From Nonomuraea spiralis (GTDB taxonomy: Bacteria > Actinomycetota > Actinomycetes > Streptosporangiales > Streptosporangiaceae), in the NCBI RefSeq assembly GCF_014648435.1, contig NZ_BMRC01000045.1:1-58301 (forward strand): DNA of 58,301 nt, given 5' to 3'. Under the pieces are notes generated by a model, which was given only the letters and a program-made list of their open reading frames with translations, ran no database searches and was not told the origin of the DNA. Positions 18,847-28,101 of the stretch are shown piece after piece (position 1 is the stretch's first letter; every line of letters starts with the position of its first letter). The position numbers and the translations under genes were made by a program.

Positions 18847-20059
18847 GTCTGCTCCTGTGCTCGATGACCGCGTGGGTGCGTGCCATCTCGTTCCTGGTCA
18901 CCATCACTGCCTCGTCAACGCCCATGCCGGGCCGGGCCAGCAGCACGTCCGCGCCCGCGCCCATCGCGACGTGGGTGGCGATGCGGGCCGACAGGTCGGT
19001 CTCGGTGCACGACCCTCCGAGGTACGCCGCGACGCCCGCGGCCCGGCAGGCGAGAACGGACCGCACGGCGTCGTCGAGGCTGCCGACGTCGGGCATCTTG
19101 ATCTGGATCATGTCGGCCGCCCGCGCGTCGAGGAAGGCCAGCACGTCCTCGTGGGTGTTGCACCACTCGTCGGCGACGATCTGGACGCCGGTTTCGTGTT
19201 CGCGCAGGCGCAGGAGGACGTCGATCTGGGCCTCCCGCGACGCCGCGCGCATCGGCTGCTCGACGCGCAGCGGGAACGGCGCGCACTTCTCGGCCAGCCG
19301 GGCGAGGAAGCCGGCCACCTCGGCCGTGGAGGGGAAGACGTCGCCGAGGGTGCCGTAGCAGTCGATGTGGATCACCGGCTGGTAGTCGTCGTCCGGGCGC
19401 CGCGCCAGCACCCGGTCGCGTACCCAGCCGACATAGTCCAGCAGCAGGTGGCCGCCGGGCCCGACGAGCAGATCGGCGTTGTTGATCAGCCCGTGCGGCA
19501 GGCTCTCGACCCGGCGCAGCACCATCCGGTCGACCGCGCCCCGCCGGTCCTCGCCGGACTGGGCGAGCAGCGGGACTGGACCGATCGGATCGGCGCCGCC
19601 GTACTCGGCGGCGACCACCTCGGCCATCGTGCGCCGGGTGGCGTTCGCTGCCGCATCGAGCAGGGCCTGGCTGACCCCGTACGCGACCGCTCGCGGCAGC
19701 CCGAGCGGCGCGATCAGGGCGGAGGTCTCCCGGAACGAGTCCACGGTCGCGTCCAGCAGGACGTCGCGCAGCACCGGCAGCCAGCGGTCGCGGGCCGCCT
19801 CCGCCAGCAGGACGGGCTCGCGTCCGGAGCCGCCGGCGTACTGCACCGACACCCCGGCCCCGGTGGCCACGCGGTCGTCGTCGAGGAAGAGCAGAATCTG
19901 CAGCGACTCGCTGGGCTGGCGGATCGCGCGGTAGCCCGGGGTGAGCGCGGGGCCGTCGTAGAAGTAGCCGTCGCGTACCGCCCCGGCCTTGATCGCCGCC
20001 TGGTCGTCGTTGCTGTAGGTGCCGATGCCGGGCACCGCCAGAATTCCCGAGACGCGCAT
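18830..20059 (-). CDS. mal: methylaspartate ammonia-lyase
   Basis: A 409-residue enolase-superfamily enzyme converting L-threo-3-methylaspartate to mesaconate plus ammonia. Resemblance to clostridial MAL is clear along its length. Seen are DDQAAIKAGAVRDGYFYDGP near the N-terminus, SVQYAGGSGREPVLLAE, LLAQSGEDRRGAVDRM, and the catalytic His in SLPHGLINNAD. The three metal ligands lie in IHIDCYGTLGD, RVEQPM and VADEWCN, and the catalytic Lys (about residue 321) in IQIKMPDVG. GGSCTETDLSA and PGMGVDEAVM close the barrel. ATG at 20059 overlaps the upstream peptidase stop (ATGA); the frame extends much further upstream but that part is antisense to the peptidase. No glutamate mutase genes (which would supply the substrate) are in the window. 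Confidence 0.93.
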   Translation of the reverse strand: MRVSGILAVPGIGTYSNDDQAAIKAGAVRDGYFYDGPALTPGYRAIRQPSESLQILLFLDDDRVATGAGVSVQYAGGSGREPVLLAEAARDRWLPVLRDVLLDATVDSFRETSALIAPLGLPRAVAYGVSQALLDAAANATRRTMAEVVAAEYGGADPIGPVPLLAQSGEDRRGAVDRMVLRRVESLPHGLINNADLLVGPGGHLLLDYVGWVRDRVLARRPDDDYQPVIHIDCYGTLGDVFPSTAEVAGFLARLAEKCAPFPLRVEQPMRAASREAQIDVLLRLREHETGVQIVADEWCNTHEDVLAFLDARAADMIQIKMPDVGSLDDAVRSVLACRAAGVAAYLGGSCTETDLSARIATHVAMGAGADVLLARPGMGVDEAVMVTRNEMARTHAVIEHRSRRDGTQ

Positions 20060-21999
20060 CAGCCGGCGTACCTTGTCACCCAGTCCACGACCCGGGCGTT
20101 GTAGTCGCGCCGGAACCGGGGCGGGCTGTTGAACAGCATGTTGTGCGACGCCTCCGGGTAGATCACGATCTCGGTCTGCACGCCGAGCTCGCGCAGCGCC
20201 GTGTGCCACTGCCTGGCCTGGTCGAGCGGGCAGCGGACGTCCGCACCGCCGTGCAGGAGCAGCGTGGGAGTGCGTACGTCGGCCACGTGGGTGATGGGCG
20301 ACATCGCCGCGTAGTTCTCGGCGTCCGCCCAGAACGCGCCGCCCCACTCGCTGGTCGACAGGGCGCGCCGGTTGTCGGTCGTGCCGGCGGCGCTGCGCAG
20401 ATCGCTGATGACGCCCCCGCCGACGGCCGCGGCGAACCGGTCGCTGCGGCTGGTGAGGTAGCAGGTCATGTAGCCGCCATAGCTGTAACCGGTCACCGCG
20501 ATGCGGTTGTCGTCGACGAGCCCCTCGGCGACGAGCTCTTCGAGGGGTTCGAGGAAGTCCGCGGTGTCCGAGGTTCCCCACCGGCCACTCACGGCGCGGG
20601 CGAACTCCTCGCCGTAGCCGTCGCTTCCCCGCGGGTTGAGCAGCAGTACGGTCCAGCCGCGCGCGACGAGCTCGTGGTGGTAGAGGTGCACGGCCTCCGC
20701 GGCGCCGTTCCAGGCGTTGTGCGGGCCGCCGTGGATGTCCAGCAGCAGCGGCTGCGGGCCGGTGGCGTCGGGGTCGCGCATGACCCATCCGGTGACGGCC
20801 GTCCCATCGGAGATGGTGAACGTACGCTCGGCGCGCGGGGCCGGACGCCGGTCGCCGAGCCGCTCGCGATGGTTGGTCAGCTGGGTCGACGTGCCGGTCG
20901 TGAGATCCAGGACGTAGATCTCGCCGAACGTGTCCGGCCCGTTGCCGAGGAACGCGACCAGTGTGCCGGCCACGCTCAGGCTCGAGACGTTCTGGTCGGG
21001 CGCCGCGAGCAGCGCGGTGGGGGTGCCGCCGGTCTCGGGCATGGTGTACGGCACGACGTAGCCGCCCTCGCGCACGCAGAACAGGACCGTTCCGAGCTGC
21101 GGCACCACGCGCGGCGTCGAGCCGGGATAACCGGGCGCGCCGTACATGACCTGCCGGTCCATCTGCTCGGTGAGGTGCCGGGCCGTGCCGTCCGCCGGAT
21201 CGACGAGGAGCAGGCCGGTGAAGCGCGCGGGCCCCTCCGGGTGGCCGCAGACCAGCAGCCGGGTGCCGTCGCCCGTCCAGGCGAGCGGCCCGGCGCTGCC
21301 GGATTCCGGGCCCGCCGGCCGCGGGACCCGTCCGGGGTCGCCGAGGTCGATGGTGTACGCGGCGGATTGCCGGGTGAGGTCGGCGTCCGCGGACATGGCG
21401 GCGGAGAAGGCGATCCGGGTGCCGTCCGCCGACCAGGCCGCCCCGGATGCGCTCCACTCGCCGGCGGTGATCTGCTCGCATCCGCCCGTGCCGACGTCGG
21501 CGACGTGGATGTGCTGCCGCGGGGCGCTCAGCACGCCGGCGCCGTCAGCGTAGTAGTCGAGGCGACGGCTCACGACCGGCGCGCCCCACGCCCACGTGCC
21601 CTCGGACTCCGGGGGATCGGCCGGCGCGGTGAACAGCAGCCGCGAGCCGTCCGGGCTGAACGCCGGGGCGCCCGCTCCGCCGGGCCGGCGGGTGAGCTGC
21701 CGCGCCTCGGACGTCCCGACGTCGAGCAGCCAGATCTGGGGCCGGCCGTCGGTGGTGCGCAGGAAGGCGAGCAGCCGGCCGTCCGGCGACCAGTCCGGGG
21801 CGCAGTCGCCGACGCCGTCGGTCAGGCGGCGCGGGTTCCCGCCGCCGGTGGGCACCAGCCACAGGGTCTGCTCGACGCGGTCCGCGTCGAGGTCGTCGGT
21901 CTGGACGACGTAGGCGACCGCGCTGCCGTCCGGGCTGATCGCCGGTTGCTTGGGTACGTCGATCCGCCGGATGTCGTCGACAGTCAGATAGCGGTTCAC
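20059..21999 (-). CDS. S9-family prolyl oligopeptidase / acylaminoacyl-peptidase-like protein
   Basis: A 646-residue peptidase: an N-terminal TolB-like beta-propeller (repeated SPDGxxxAF segments, e.g. PDWSPDGRLLAFLR) and a C-terminal alpha/beta hydrolase. The nucleophile is in VTGYSYGGYMTCYL, the Asp in HGGADVRCPLDQA and the His in YPEASHNM. LLDIHGGPHNAWNG is the oxyanion region. GTG at 21999 is chosen because AGAGGA lies five bases upstream; GTG at 22035 would add 12 residues. No signal peptide, so it would trim imported oligopeptides or acylated peptides in the cytoplasm. First gene of the coupled chain with methylaspartate ammonia-lyase. Confidence 0.92.
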   Translation of the reverse strand: MNRYLTVDDIRRIDVPKQPAISPDGSAVAYVVQTDDLDADRVEQTLWLVPTGGGNPRRLTDGVGDCAPDWSPDGRLLAFLRTTDGRPQIWLLDVGTSEARQLTRRPGGAGAPAFSPDGSRLLFTAPADPPESEGTWAWGAPVVSRRLDYYADGAGVLSAPRQHIHVADVGTGGCEQITAGEWSASGAAWSADGTRIAFSAAMSADADLTRQSAAYTIDLGDPGRVPRPAGPESGSAGPLAWTGDGTRLLVCGHPEGPARFTGLLLVDPADGTARHLTEQMDRQVMYGAPGYPGSTPRVVPQLGTVLFCVREGGYVVPYTMPETGGTPTALLAAPDQNVSSLSVAGTLVAFLGNGPDTFGEIYVLDLTTGTSTQLTNHRERLGDRRPAPRAERTFTISDGTAVTGWVMRDPDATGPQPLLLDIHGGPHNAWNGAAEAVHLYHHELVARGWTVLLLNPRGSDGYGEEFARAVSGRWGTSDTADFLEPLEELVAEGLVDDNRIAVTGYSYGGYMTCYLTSRSDRFAAAVGGGVISDLRSAAGTTDNRRALSTSEWGGAFWADAENYAAMSPITHVADVRTPTLLLHGGADVRCPLDQARQWHTALRELGVQTEIVIYPEASHNMLFNSPPRFRRDYNARVVDWVTRYAG

Positions 22000-22125
22000 A
22001 CCGGTCCTCTCGTCGGTTGCCTGGATGCCGGACACCGCTGATCGTCACAAGTCCGGGGGCGGCGGCGCTGGTGTCGCGGCACGAAATTGCGGGCGCCGGG
22101 TAGCGTCGCGCGACGAGGCTGCCGG

Positions 22126-23790
22126 TCAGGAGCGCATGAAGAGCCGGAACTGGAGCATCAGCGACAGCCGCTCGTCGTGGTTGTCCAGGCTTATCCCGGA
22201 GACCTCCGCGACCCGCTTCAGGCGGTAGCGGAACGTGTTGGGGTGGACGTGCAGCGACGCCGACGCGGCGATGTTGTCGCCGAAGTGGTCCAGCCACGCG
22301 CGCAGTGTCGGCACCAGGTACCCGTGGCGCTCGTCCTGCTCGACGAGGCGGGCGAGCGGCCCGCTGAGGCCCATCCCCCGCGCCGACACCAGGTCGCTCA
22401 TCTCCATCATGAGCAGCTCGTACGCGTGCTCGACCGTCGAGCAGACGCGGTCGCCCTGCTGCGCGCTGCGGGCCAGCCGCAGCGCGCGGTCGGCCTCCTC
22501 CCGGGCCCGTGGGAGGGCGTAGGCGTCGGGCGCGACGGCGCTGACCCCGATCACCGCGGCGGACCGCCGCCCTACCCGGGCGAGGAAGTCCTTCGCCATC
22601 CGCTGACCGCGGTCCGAATGCGGGTCGGCGGCCGGGGGCAGTGGAACGATCCCGTACACGACGTCGCCGACCAGCGCGGCGGAGGCGCCCGGCTGGACGG
22701 TGCCGAGGTGCATGTCGAACGCGTCACCGATGCGCAGCAGCTCGGCCGCGCGGTCGCCGCGCAGGCGTGCGGGCTCGTCCTCGCCGTCCGGGAGCGCGAC
22801 CGCGAGCACCAGCATCGGGCGGTGGGGCAGGCCCAGCCGGGCCGCGACCTCCTCCGCCTCCGGGCCGCCGGCCAGGACCTGGGCGGTAAGGTCCGAACGC
22901 ATTCGGCGCTCCACGTTGGCGTTCGCGCGGTGGCTCAGCAGGTGCACGGCGACCGTGCCCTGCAGCTCGCGGAAGGCCTGCATCCGCTCGTCCGAGAGCG
23001 GACCGGGGACCGCGGCCCACACTGAGCCCAGGATCTCGTCGTCGGCCCGGATGCCCAGCACGACGCGGGGCATCGTGAAACCGCCGTACCCGCTCTCGGG
23101 CGGATCGACGAAGAGCGGCTCCTGGGTGCGGTACAACTGGCGGAAGATGCCGCGCTCGGTGAGATCCTGCGTGGCCCAGGGCGTGACCTGGCGGTTGAGG
23201 ATCGCGCCGATGCGCGACGGGTCCGCCTCCTCCTGCCGGATCGAGAAGGCGAGCACCCGGGAGTCCCGGTCCTCGACCGTGACCGGCGCGTCGAGGATCT
23301 CGGCGATCGCGTTCGCCAGGGCGAACAGGTCGCCGGTCGGGACGCCACCGAGCGGCGCCGCGAGCGCGGGGCCGGACGAGCCGTTCATCAGCGGCGCGAG
23401 GGTCGCGGCGAGCTGGATCCAGGAGTTCTCGTTGCCGAGCGCGAGCACCGGCACGGCGGTCCGCGGGCCGGTCAGCGAGGCGACGGCGCTCTCGTGGACG
23501 ATGAGCGCGCCGCCCTGGCGGGCCACCCGCTCGCTGAGGGCGGTGAGCTGCTCACCAGCCTGGACCCCGACGGCAAGAACCAGGGGGCGCCGCGACCAGG
23601 CGACCTGGTCGGCCGGGTCGAAGATCACCAGGCCGTCGACGATCCGGTCGAGGTCCTGGCCGTCGAACGCCGGGCGGAGCAGGGTGTGGCCGGCGTCCTC
23701 CAGGATCCGGGCCAGCGTGATCGACGGTCCGTCTACCACGACGGATGCTTCCGGCTGTTCCGGGTGCCCCACAGCTGTGATTCTAACCAC
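22126..23790 (-). CDS. PucR-family transcriptional regulator
   Basis: A 554-residue regulator. The N-terminal 120 residues match the PucR/purine-catabolism domain style (ITLARILEDAG, VDGLVIFDPAD, ALIVHES), a GAF-like middle follows (DAPVTVEDRDSRVLAFS), and the C-terminal HTH_30 is at about 490-550 (LRAWLDHFGDNIAASASLHVHPNTFRYRLKR). Relatives control purine, amine and amino-acid catabolism. It lies in the middle of the island, between the methylaspartate ammonia-lyase group and the racemase group, and is its only regulator, so it probably controls the surrounding operons. The GTG start has no clear ribosome site; the effector is unknown. Confidence 0.92.
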   Translation of the reverse strand: MVRITAVGHPEQPEASVVVDGPSITLARILEDAGHTLLRPAFDGQDLDRIVDGLVIFDPADQVAWSRRPLVLAVGVQAGEQLTALSERVARQGGALIVHESAVASLTGPRTAVPVLALGNENSWIQLAATLAPLMNGSSGPALAAPLGGVPTGDLFALANAIAEILDAPVTVEDRDSRVLAFSIRQEEADPSRIGAILNRQVTPWATQDLTERGIFRQLYRTQEPLFVDPPESGYGGFTMPRVVLGIRADDEILGSVWAAVPGPLSDERMQAFRELQGTVAVHLLSHRANANVERRMRSDLTAQVLAGGPEAEEVAARLGLPHRPMLVLAVALPDGEDEPARLRGDRAAELLRIGDAFDMHLGTVQPGASAALVGDVVYGIVPLPPAADPHSDRGQRMAKDFLARVGRRSAAVIGVSAVAPDAYALPRAREEADRALRLARSAQQGDRVCSTVEHAYELLMMEMSDLVSARGMGLSGPLARLVEQDERHGYLVPTLRAWLDHFGDNIAASASLHVHPNTFRYRLKRVAEVSGISLDNHDERLSLMLQFRLFMRS

Positions 23791-23925
23791 GGCCGGTTGG
23801 CCCGATCTTGTTCCACGGCACTATCGGCCTGCTCGATCTGGTGCGGCAGCACCATCTGTACGGGGCTTCGGGGTCACTGCGGGATGGGCGGTAGCGGTCG
23901 CCGCTGTCTATGAGGCCGCTGAATG

Positions 23926-24231
23926 TCAGCGTTTCATCGGTCTGCTCAGCCCGAGGTCGGTGGGTGGCCCGGGTGCGCGGTGGTCGGTCGGATGCGGCTG
24001 CGACGGCTTTGGTTTGATCACCGCAGTGTCGGTGGTGTCGGCGTCCGACAGGTCCAGCAACGTCTGCAACGTCAGGATCGAGGCCGCCACCGACGCCGGC
24101 ATCGATGGACGGCCCTTCCCGGACGGAAACAGATCAGCGAACTGCTCGTCCGGGAACAGCGCGGCGGCGTCGAGAAGCTCCCGGTCTGCACGCTCCACAC
24201 CCCGCACCCAGAAATCATCGCATATCGGCAT
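23926..24231 (-). pseudogene. remnant of an IS1182-like transposase N-terminus
   Basis: The minus strand reads VRGVERADRELLDAAALFPDEQFADLFPSGKGRPS, then a segment ending LQTLLDLSDADT (shown in pieces of the frame), the N-terminal pattern of IS1182-type transposases. About 20 residues expected between the Leu-rich start and the FPDEQF part are missing. The catalytic domain is absent; similarity ends near 24025. It lies in the 480-base gap between the PucR-type gene and the racemase gene, where I see no other gene. Confidence 0.6.
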
Positions 24232-24270
24232 AAATCACTACAGACGACACGCCGATTCTTCAGCGGCCTC

Positions 24271-25386
24271 CTATAGGGGCAGCCACTCGGTGTGAACTGT
24301 TGCTGCGGCGAGGGCTTCGGGGTCGGGGGTGACGCCCAGGCCTGGGCCTTCTGGGACTGACATGTAGCCGTCGCTGAGTTCGAGGGGCGGGGTGATGTCC
24401 TGGTGGTAGAAGCGCGACGAGGCGGAGATGTCGCCTGGTAGCCGCATGCCGGGCAGGGCGGCCAGGGCGGCGTTCGCGGCGCGGCCCAGGCCGGTCTCGA
24501 CCATGCCGCCGCACCAGACCGGGACGTCGTGGGCTTGGCAGAGGTCGTGCACGCGCCGGGCCTCGAGGTAGCCGCCCACCCGGCCGGCCTTGATGTTGAC
24601 GACACGGCACGCGCCCAGTCTGATCGCGTCGGCCGCGGCCCGGGCGGAGGTGATCGACTCGTCCAGGCAGATGGGGGTTCGCAGGTGGCGGGCCAGCTCG
24701 GCGTGGCCCAGCACGTTCTCCTCGGCCATCGGCTGCTCGATGAGCAGCAGGTCGAAATCGTCCAGTTTCCGGAGTTGGTCGACGTCGGCGAGCGTGTACG
24801 CCGCGTTCGCGTCGACCTGCAACGGGATGTCGCCGAACTCGTCCCGGATCGCGCGCACCGCCGCGACGTCCCAGCCTGGCTCGATCTTGAGTTTGATCCG
24901 CCGGTATCCGTCGGCCAGGTAGGCGCCGACCGCGGTGACCAGTTCGTCGAGGGTGTCCATGATGCCGACCGAGACGCCCGACGGCACCGACGTGTGGACG
25001 GCGCCGAGCGCGCGGCTCAGCGGCATCCCCAGACCCCGTAGCTCGGCGTCCCAGACCGCCATCTCGAGCGCCGCTTTGCTCATCCGGTGCCCGCGGAAGC
25101 GATCCAGCGCGGCGCTGACGAGGTTGACGTCGATGGCGGGCAGGTCGCGCAGCGCGGGCACGAGGAAGTCGCGCAGCGTGATCATCGCCGCGCCGACGTA
25201 CTCCGAGGCGTACAGCGGGTGCTGCGCGGCGACACACTCGCCCCAGCCCTCGGCGTCGGCGGTGACGGCGCGGAGGATCAGCACGTCTTTGGTCGTCTGG
25301 GTGCCGAAGGAGGTGCGGAACGGCGACACCAGGGGCAGCCGGAGCCGCCGCATCTCGATGCCTTCCAGCGCGGATACCTTACCCAT
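24271..25386 (-). CDS. enolase-superfamily N-acylamino acid racemase / o-succinylbenzoate synthase-like enzyme
   Basis: A 371-residue member of the MenC/NSAR group. Catalytic residues are present: KxK in RRIKLKIEPG, metal ligands in PLQVDANAAYT, LLIEQPM and ICLDESI, and the second Lys in VVNIKAGRVGG. Family members make o-succinylbenzoate or racemise N-succinyl/N-acetyl amino acids. No menaquinone genes are nearby, while a COG3375-like GNAT and two M20 hydrolases are, so NSAR activity is more likely. ATG at 25386 is preferred (GAGGTG upstream); GTG at 25395 is possible. It follows the serine hydrolase by ten bases, in the operon that begins at the M17 aminopeptidase. Confidence 0.92.
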   Translation of the reverse strand: MGKVSALEGIEMRRLRLPLVSPFRTSFGTQTTKDVLILRAVTADAEGWGECVAAQHPLYASEYVGAAMITLRDFLVPALRDLPAIDVNLVSAALDRFRGHRMSKAALEMAVWDAELRGLGMPLSRALGAVHTSVPSGVSVGIMDTLDELVTAVGAYLADGYRRIKLKIEPGWDVAAVRAIRDEFGDIPLQVDANAAYTLADVDQLRKLDDFDLLLIEQPMAEENVLGHAELARHLRTPICLDESITSARAAADAIRLGACRVVNIKAGRVGGYLEARRVHDLCQAHDVPVWCGGMVETGLGRAANAALAALPGMRLPGDISASSRFYHQDITPPLELSDGYMSVPEGPGLGVTPDPEALAAATVHTEWLPL

Positions 25387-25396
25387 CAGGGTCACC

Positions 25397-26911
25397 TCAG
25401 TCCTCGGTCCGGGTCAGGGGGATGTTGGCGTACGCCGGGCCGGCGTCGCCGACCGTCAGCACCTCGCCGGTCGCGGACAGGTAGCGTCCCGGGCCGGCGG
25501 CGGTGAGCTGCAGGGTGATCGGGTCGTCGAGGGAGCCCCCGCTTGGCAGGTCGATCACGGCGTGGTCCCCGTCCTGCCGCAGGCGGTACGGCGCCATCGG
25601 CACCTCCCCGACCCGGGATTCGTAGTCGCCGGCCAGGCCGGGTTCGAGCGTCGACGGGCCGAGCTCGGGCACGACGGTCCGGTACCGCACATCGCCGGTG
25701 ACGGCGTCGAGCTGGTAACGGACGTGCCCGGCCGCGTCGCGCAGGAACACGGACCGGCCGTCGACGCCGTGAAGTTCGCCGTCGCGGGCGACGATGTCCC
25801 GGATGTCGCCAAGGCGCCCGACGTACCGGCCGGCCGCGTCCTGCGGGTAAGGCGAAGCCGCCGCCGGGGGTGGGGTGGCCCGCGAGCCGTGGCCGTCCGC
25901 GAGCCGCCGGACGATGTCGGCCGCCAGCTCGTTCTGCAGGTCGTGGTCCACGGAGTTGGTGAGCACCGCACCGCCGATGCCGAGGTCCGGCAGCCAGAAC
26001 ACCTGGCAGAGGAAGCCGAAGCCGGACCCGCCGTGGTGCAGCACCCGGACCCCGGGCGCCCAGCGGTCGACGTAGAGCCCCAGCCCGTACCCCTGGGTCT
26101 GCTCCTCGGTCAGCCTCGGGAAGTCCAGGTGTTGCCGGGCCAACTCGGGCCGTAGGACGCCGTCGCCCTCGCGCAACTGGAATCGCAGGTAGCGCAGTAC
26201 ATCCGCCACGCTGGCGTAGAGACCGCCCGACGGCACCATCGGCACTCGCCGGGGCACGTCGCGACCCGCGCGGGCGAACGTGCGGGAGTGCCCGAGCGCC
26301 CGGTCCTCGTCGCCGTCGAAGGCGCCGAAGTCGAACGTCGACCGGGTGAGACCGAGCGGCTCGAACAGCCGCCCGCGCATGAACTCGGCGAACGTCTCCC
26401 CCGCTGCAGTGGCCACCACCTGGCCGGCGAGGTCGATCCCGAGGTTGGAGTACTCGTGGTGGTGGCCGACGGGGAACCGCAGCCAGGTCTCGGGGATGCT
26501 GGCGAGGTGCTCCTCGAACGTGGCGTCGCCGACCTCGTAGTTGGACCCGACCGGCGCCTCGTGGGTGAAGCCGGCGGTGTGGGTCAGCAGGTGGCGCAGG
26601 GTGATCCGGCGTTCGGGCCGCTCCTCGAAGTCGCTGTGTACGGTGAAGTCCGGCAGGTGGCGCAGGATCGGCTGGTCGAGGTCGACCAGGCCCTCCTGCA
26701 CGGCCAGCAGCACGCCGGTCGCGGTGACCAGCTTCGACGTCGACTGGACGCTGAACATGGTGCGGACGCCGATGCCGCCGCCGAATCCCTCGGCCCACAG
26801 GACGCCGTCGGCATCACACAACCCTACGGCGACCCCCGGAATCCCCCGCGACCTCGCTTCGCGGGGAACGGCTTCGGAGAGGTACGCGATGAGCTCATCG
26901 ACCCGCGACAT
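25397..26911 (-). CDS. beta-lactamase-fold serine hydrolase (class C / D-aminopeptidase-like)
   Basis: A 504-residue serine hydrolase. The SxxK nucleophile is in FSVQSTSKLV, YxN in HHEYSNLGID, and the third motif in VLHHGGSGFGF. LRHLLTHTAGFTHEAP is characteristic of the S12/beta-lactamase fold. An extra C-terminal domain of about 140 residues (PQDAAGRYVGRLGDIR onward) resembles the lipocalin-like domains of D-aminopeptidase-type members. There is no signal peptide, which argues against a cell-wall role and fits cleavage of imported D-residue or acylated peptides (inference). ATG at 26911 lies within the end of the ammonia-lyase gene (17-base overlap). Confidence 0.9.
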   Translation of the reverse strand: MSRVDELIAYLSEAVPREARSRGIPGVAVGLCDADGVLWAEGFGGGIGVRTMFSVQSTSKLVTATGVLLAVQEGLVDLDQPILRHLPDFTVHSDFEERPERRITLRHLLTHTAGFTHEAPVGSNYEVGDATFEEHLASIPETWLRFPVGHHHEYSNLGIDLAGQVVATAAGETFAEFMRGRLFEPLGLTRSTFDFGAFDGDEDRALGHSRTFARAGRDVPRRVPMVPSGGLYASVADVLRYLRFQLREGDGVLRPELARQHLDFPRLTEEQTQGYGLGLYVDRWAPGVRVLHHGGSGFGFLCQVFWLPDLGIGGAVLTNSVDHDLQNELAADIVRRLADGHGSRATPPPAAASPYPQDAAGRYVGRLGDIRDIVARDGELHGVDGRSVFLRDAAGHVRYQLDAVTGDVRYRTVVPELGPSTLEPGLAGDYESRVGEVPMAPYRLRQDGDHAVIDLPSGGSLDDPITLQLTAAGPGRYLSATGEVLTVGDAGPAYANIPLTRTED

Positions 26912-28100
26912 GACCCGACCCTTCTTCGGTACGACCCCGCGCCGTCGACGATCCGGCCAGGATCGCCTCGTATCCGGCCGGATCGGTGACCCCCTCGGTG
27001 TCGAAGAGGACGAGCGTGGATCTGGGCCGCAGCAGCGAACCCGCCCGCGAGTCGAGCCGCAGCCGCCGGAGACCGGCCAGGCCGGCCGCGCCGCTCTCGC
27101 TGGTCGCGACGCCGAGCGCGGCGAGGTCGCGGACGGCCGCGGCCACCTCGAGGTCGGAGACCCGGGTGGCGGCACGGACACCCTGCTGCAGCGCCGGCCA
27201 TGCCACCAGCGAGACCTCGCCGCAGTTGAGCCCCGCCATCGTGGACTCGTGCGGTCCCGGCACCGTCACCCGTTCCCGGGCCGCCAGGGACTGCCATAGG
27301 CAGTCGGCCGCCGCCGGCTCGGCGGTGACGACGCTGCACGACCCGCTCGCGAGGCTGCGGACCGCGGCCGAGGCGAACGCGCCCACGCCCACCGGGACGA
27401 GCGCCAGGTCGATCGACGCGTCCGAGCCGAGCTCCGTGGCGAGCTGGCGCCGGGTCTCGGCGAAGATCGTCGAGTAGCCGGCGGCCACGGCCTCGGGGAT
27501 CCGGGTGTACCCGGGCCACGACGTGTCCGAGACGAGCAGCTCGTGCCGACCGTCGGGCCGGTCCCGCTCCGCGCTCTCGGCCGACCGGCGAACGGCGTCG
27601 TCGTACGATCCGGCGACCACCTCGACCTCGGCGCCCTCACCGCGGATCGCATCGACGCGTGCCTCGGCCATGTCCGCGGGCACGAAGATCCGGCTGTTCA
27701 GGCCCAGCCGGCGCGCCAGGTACGCGACGGCGCGGCCGTGGTTGCCGTCCGTGGCGGTCGACAGGACGATCGAGGCGCGCAGGGCGCCGGCCGCCTCGGC
27801 GAGCGCGTCGAACGTCGGGAAGGGCACGCGGCCGATGTGGCCGGCGATCGCCACGCTGACGGCCCAGCTCGCACCGACGACCTTGAACGACGGCAGGCCG
27901 AGGCGCTCGACCTCGTGCTTGACGAGCACGTGCGCGACGCCGACCTGGTCGGCGATCGCCGGCGCCGGCACCAGCGCGGACTCGGCGAATCCCGGGATCG
28001 ATCGGTGAAAGTGCTCGATCGCGTCCGGAGGGCGTTCCGCCCAGCCGTCGAGGGCCGACCACGCCGGGTTCCACAGGACGTTACTCTCGAAGTGCGCCAT
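26895..28100 (-). CDS. diaminopropionate ammonia-lyase-like PLP enzyme
   Basis: A 401-residue fold-type II PLP enzyme. Schiff-base Lys is in GLPSFKVVGASWA; the phosphate/substrate region reads STATDGNHGRAVAY, then SRIFVPADMAEARV. PVGVGAFASA and GLNCGEVSLVAWPALQQGV match 2,3-diaminopropionate ammonia-lyase (DpaL) better than threonine dehydratase. The reaction would be 2,3-diaminopropionate to pyruvate plus two ammonia; related beta-amino amino acids such as 2,3-diaminobutyrate are plausible substrates. ATG at 28100 follows a G-rich stretch and lies one base past the CitE-like stop; a longer frame upstream is not supported. The gene belongs to the M17/MaoC/CitE operon. Confidence 0.88.
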   Translation of the reverse strand: MAHFESNVLWNPAWSALDGWAERPPDAIEHFHRSIPGFAESALVPAPAIADQVGVAHVLVKHEVERLGLPSFKVVGASWAVSVAIAGHIGRVPFPTFDALAEAAGALRASIVLSTATDGNHGRAVAYLARRLGLNSRIFVPADMAEARVDAIRGEGAEVEVVAGSYDDAVRRSAESAERDRPDGRHELLVSDTSWPGYTRIPEAVAAGYSTIFAETRRQLATELGSDASIDLALVPVGVGAFASAAVRSLASGSCSVVTAEPAAADCLWQSLAARERVTVPGPHESTMAGLNCGEVSLVAWPALQQGVRAATRVSDLEVAAAVRDLAALGVATSESGAAGLAGLRRLRLDSRAGSLLRPRSTLVLFDTEGVTDPAGYEAILAGSSTARGRTEEGSGHVAGR

Positions 28101-28101
28101 C

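Noticed and set aside
18830..21481. Very long frame of 883 codons containing methylaspartate ammonia-lyase
   Set aside because: Only the part from 20059 downwards is family-like; the upstream 473 codons are antisense-phase shadow of the S9 peptidase gene.
20143..22041. 632-codon plus-strand frame opposite the S9 peptidase
   Set aside because: No recognisable domain, no ribosome site; shadow of the real minus-strand gene.
24271..25386. Assignment as menaquinone o-succinylbenzoate synthase
   Set aside because: No other men gene is nearby, and the neighbours fit N-acylamino acid racemase; not excluded by sequence alone.
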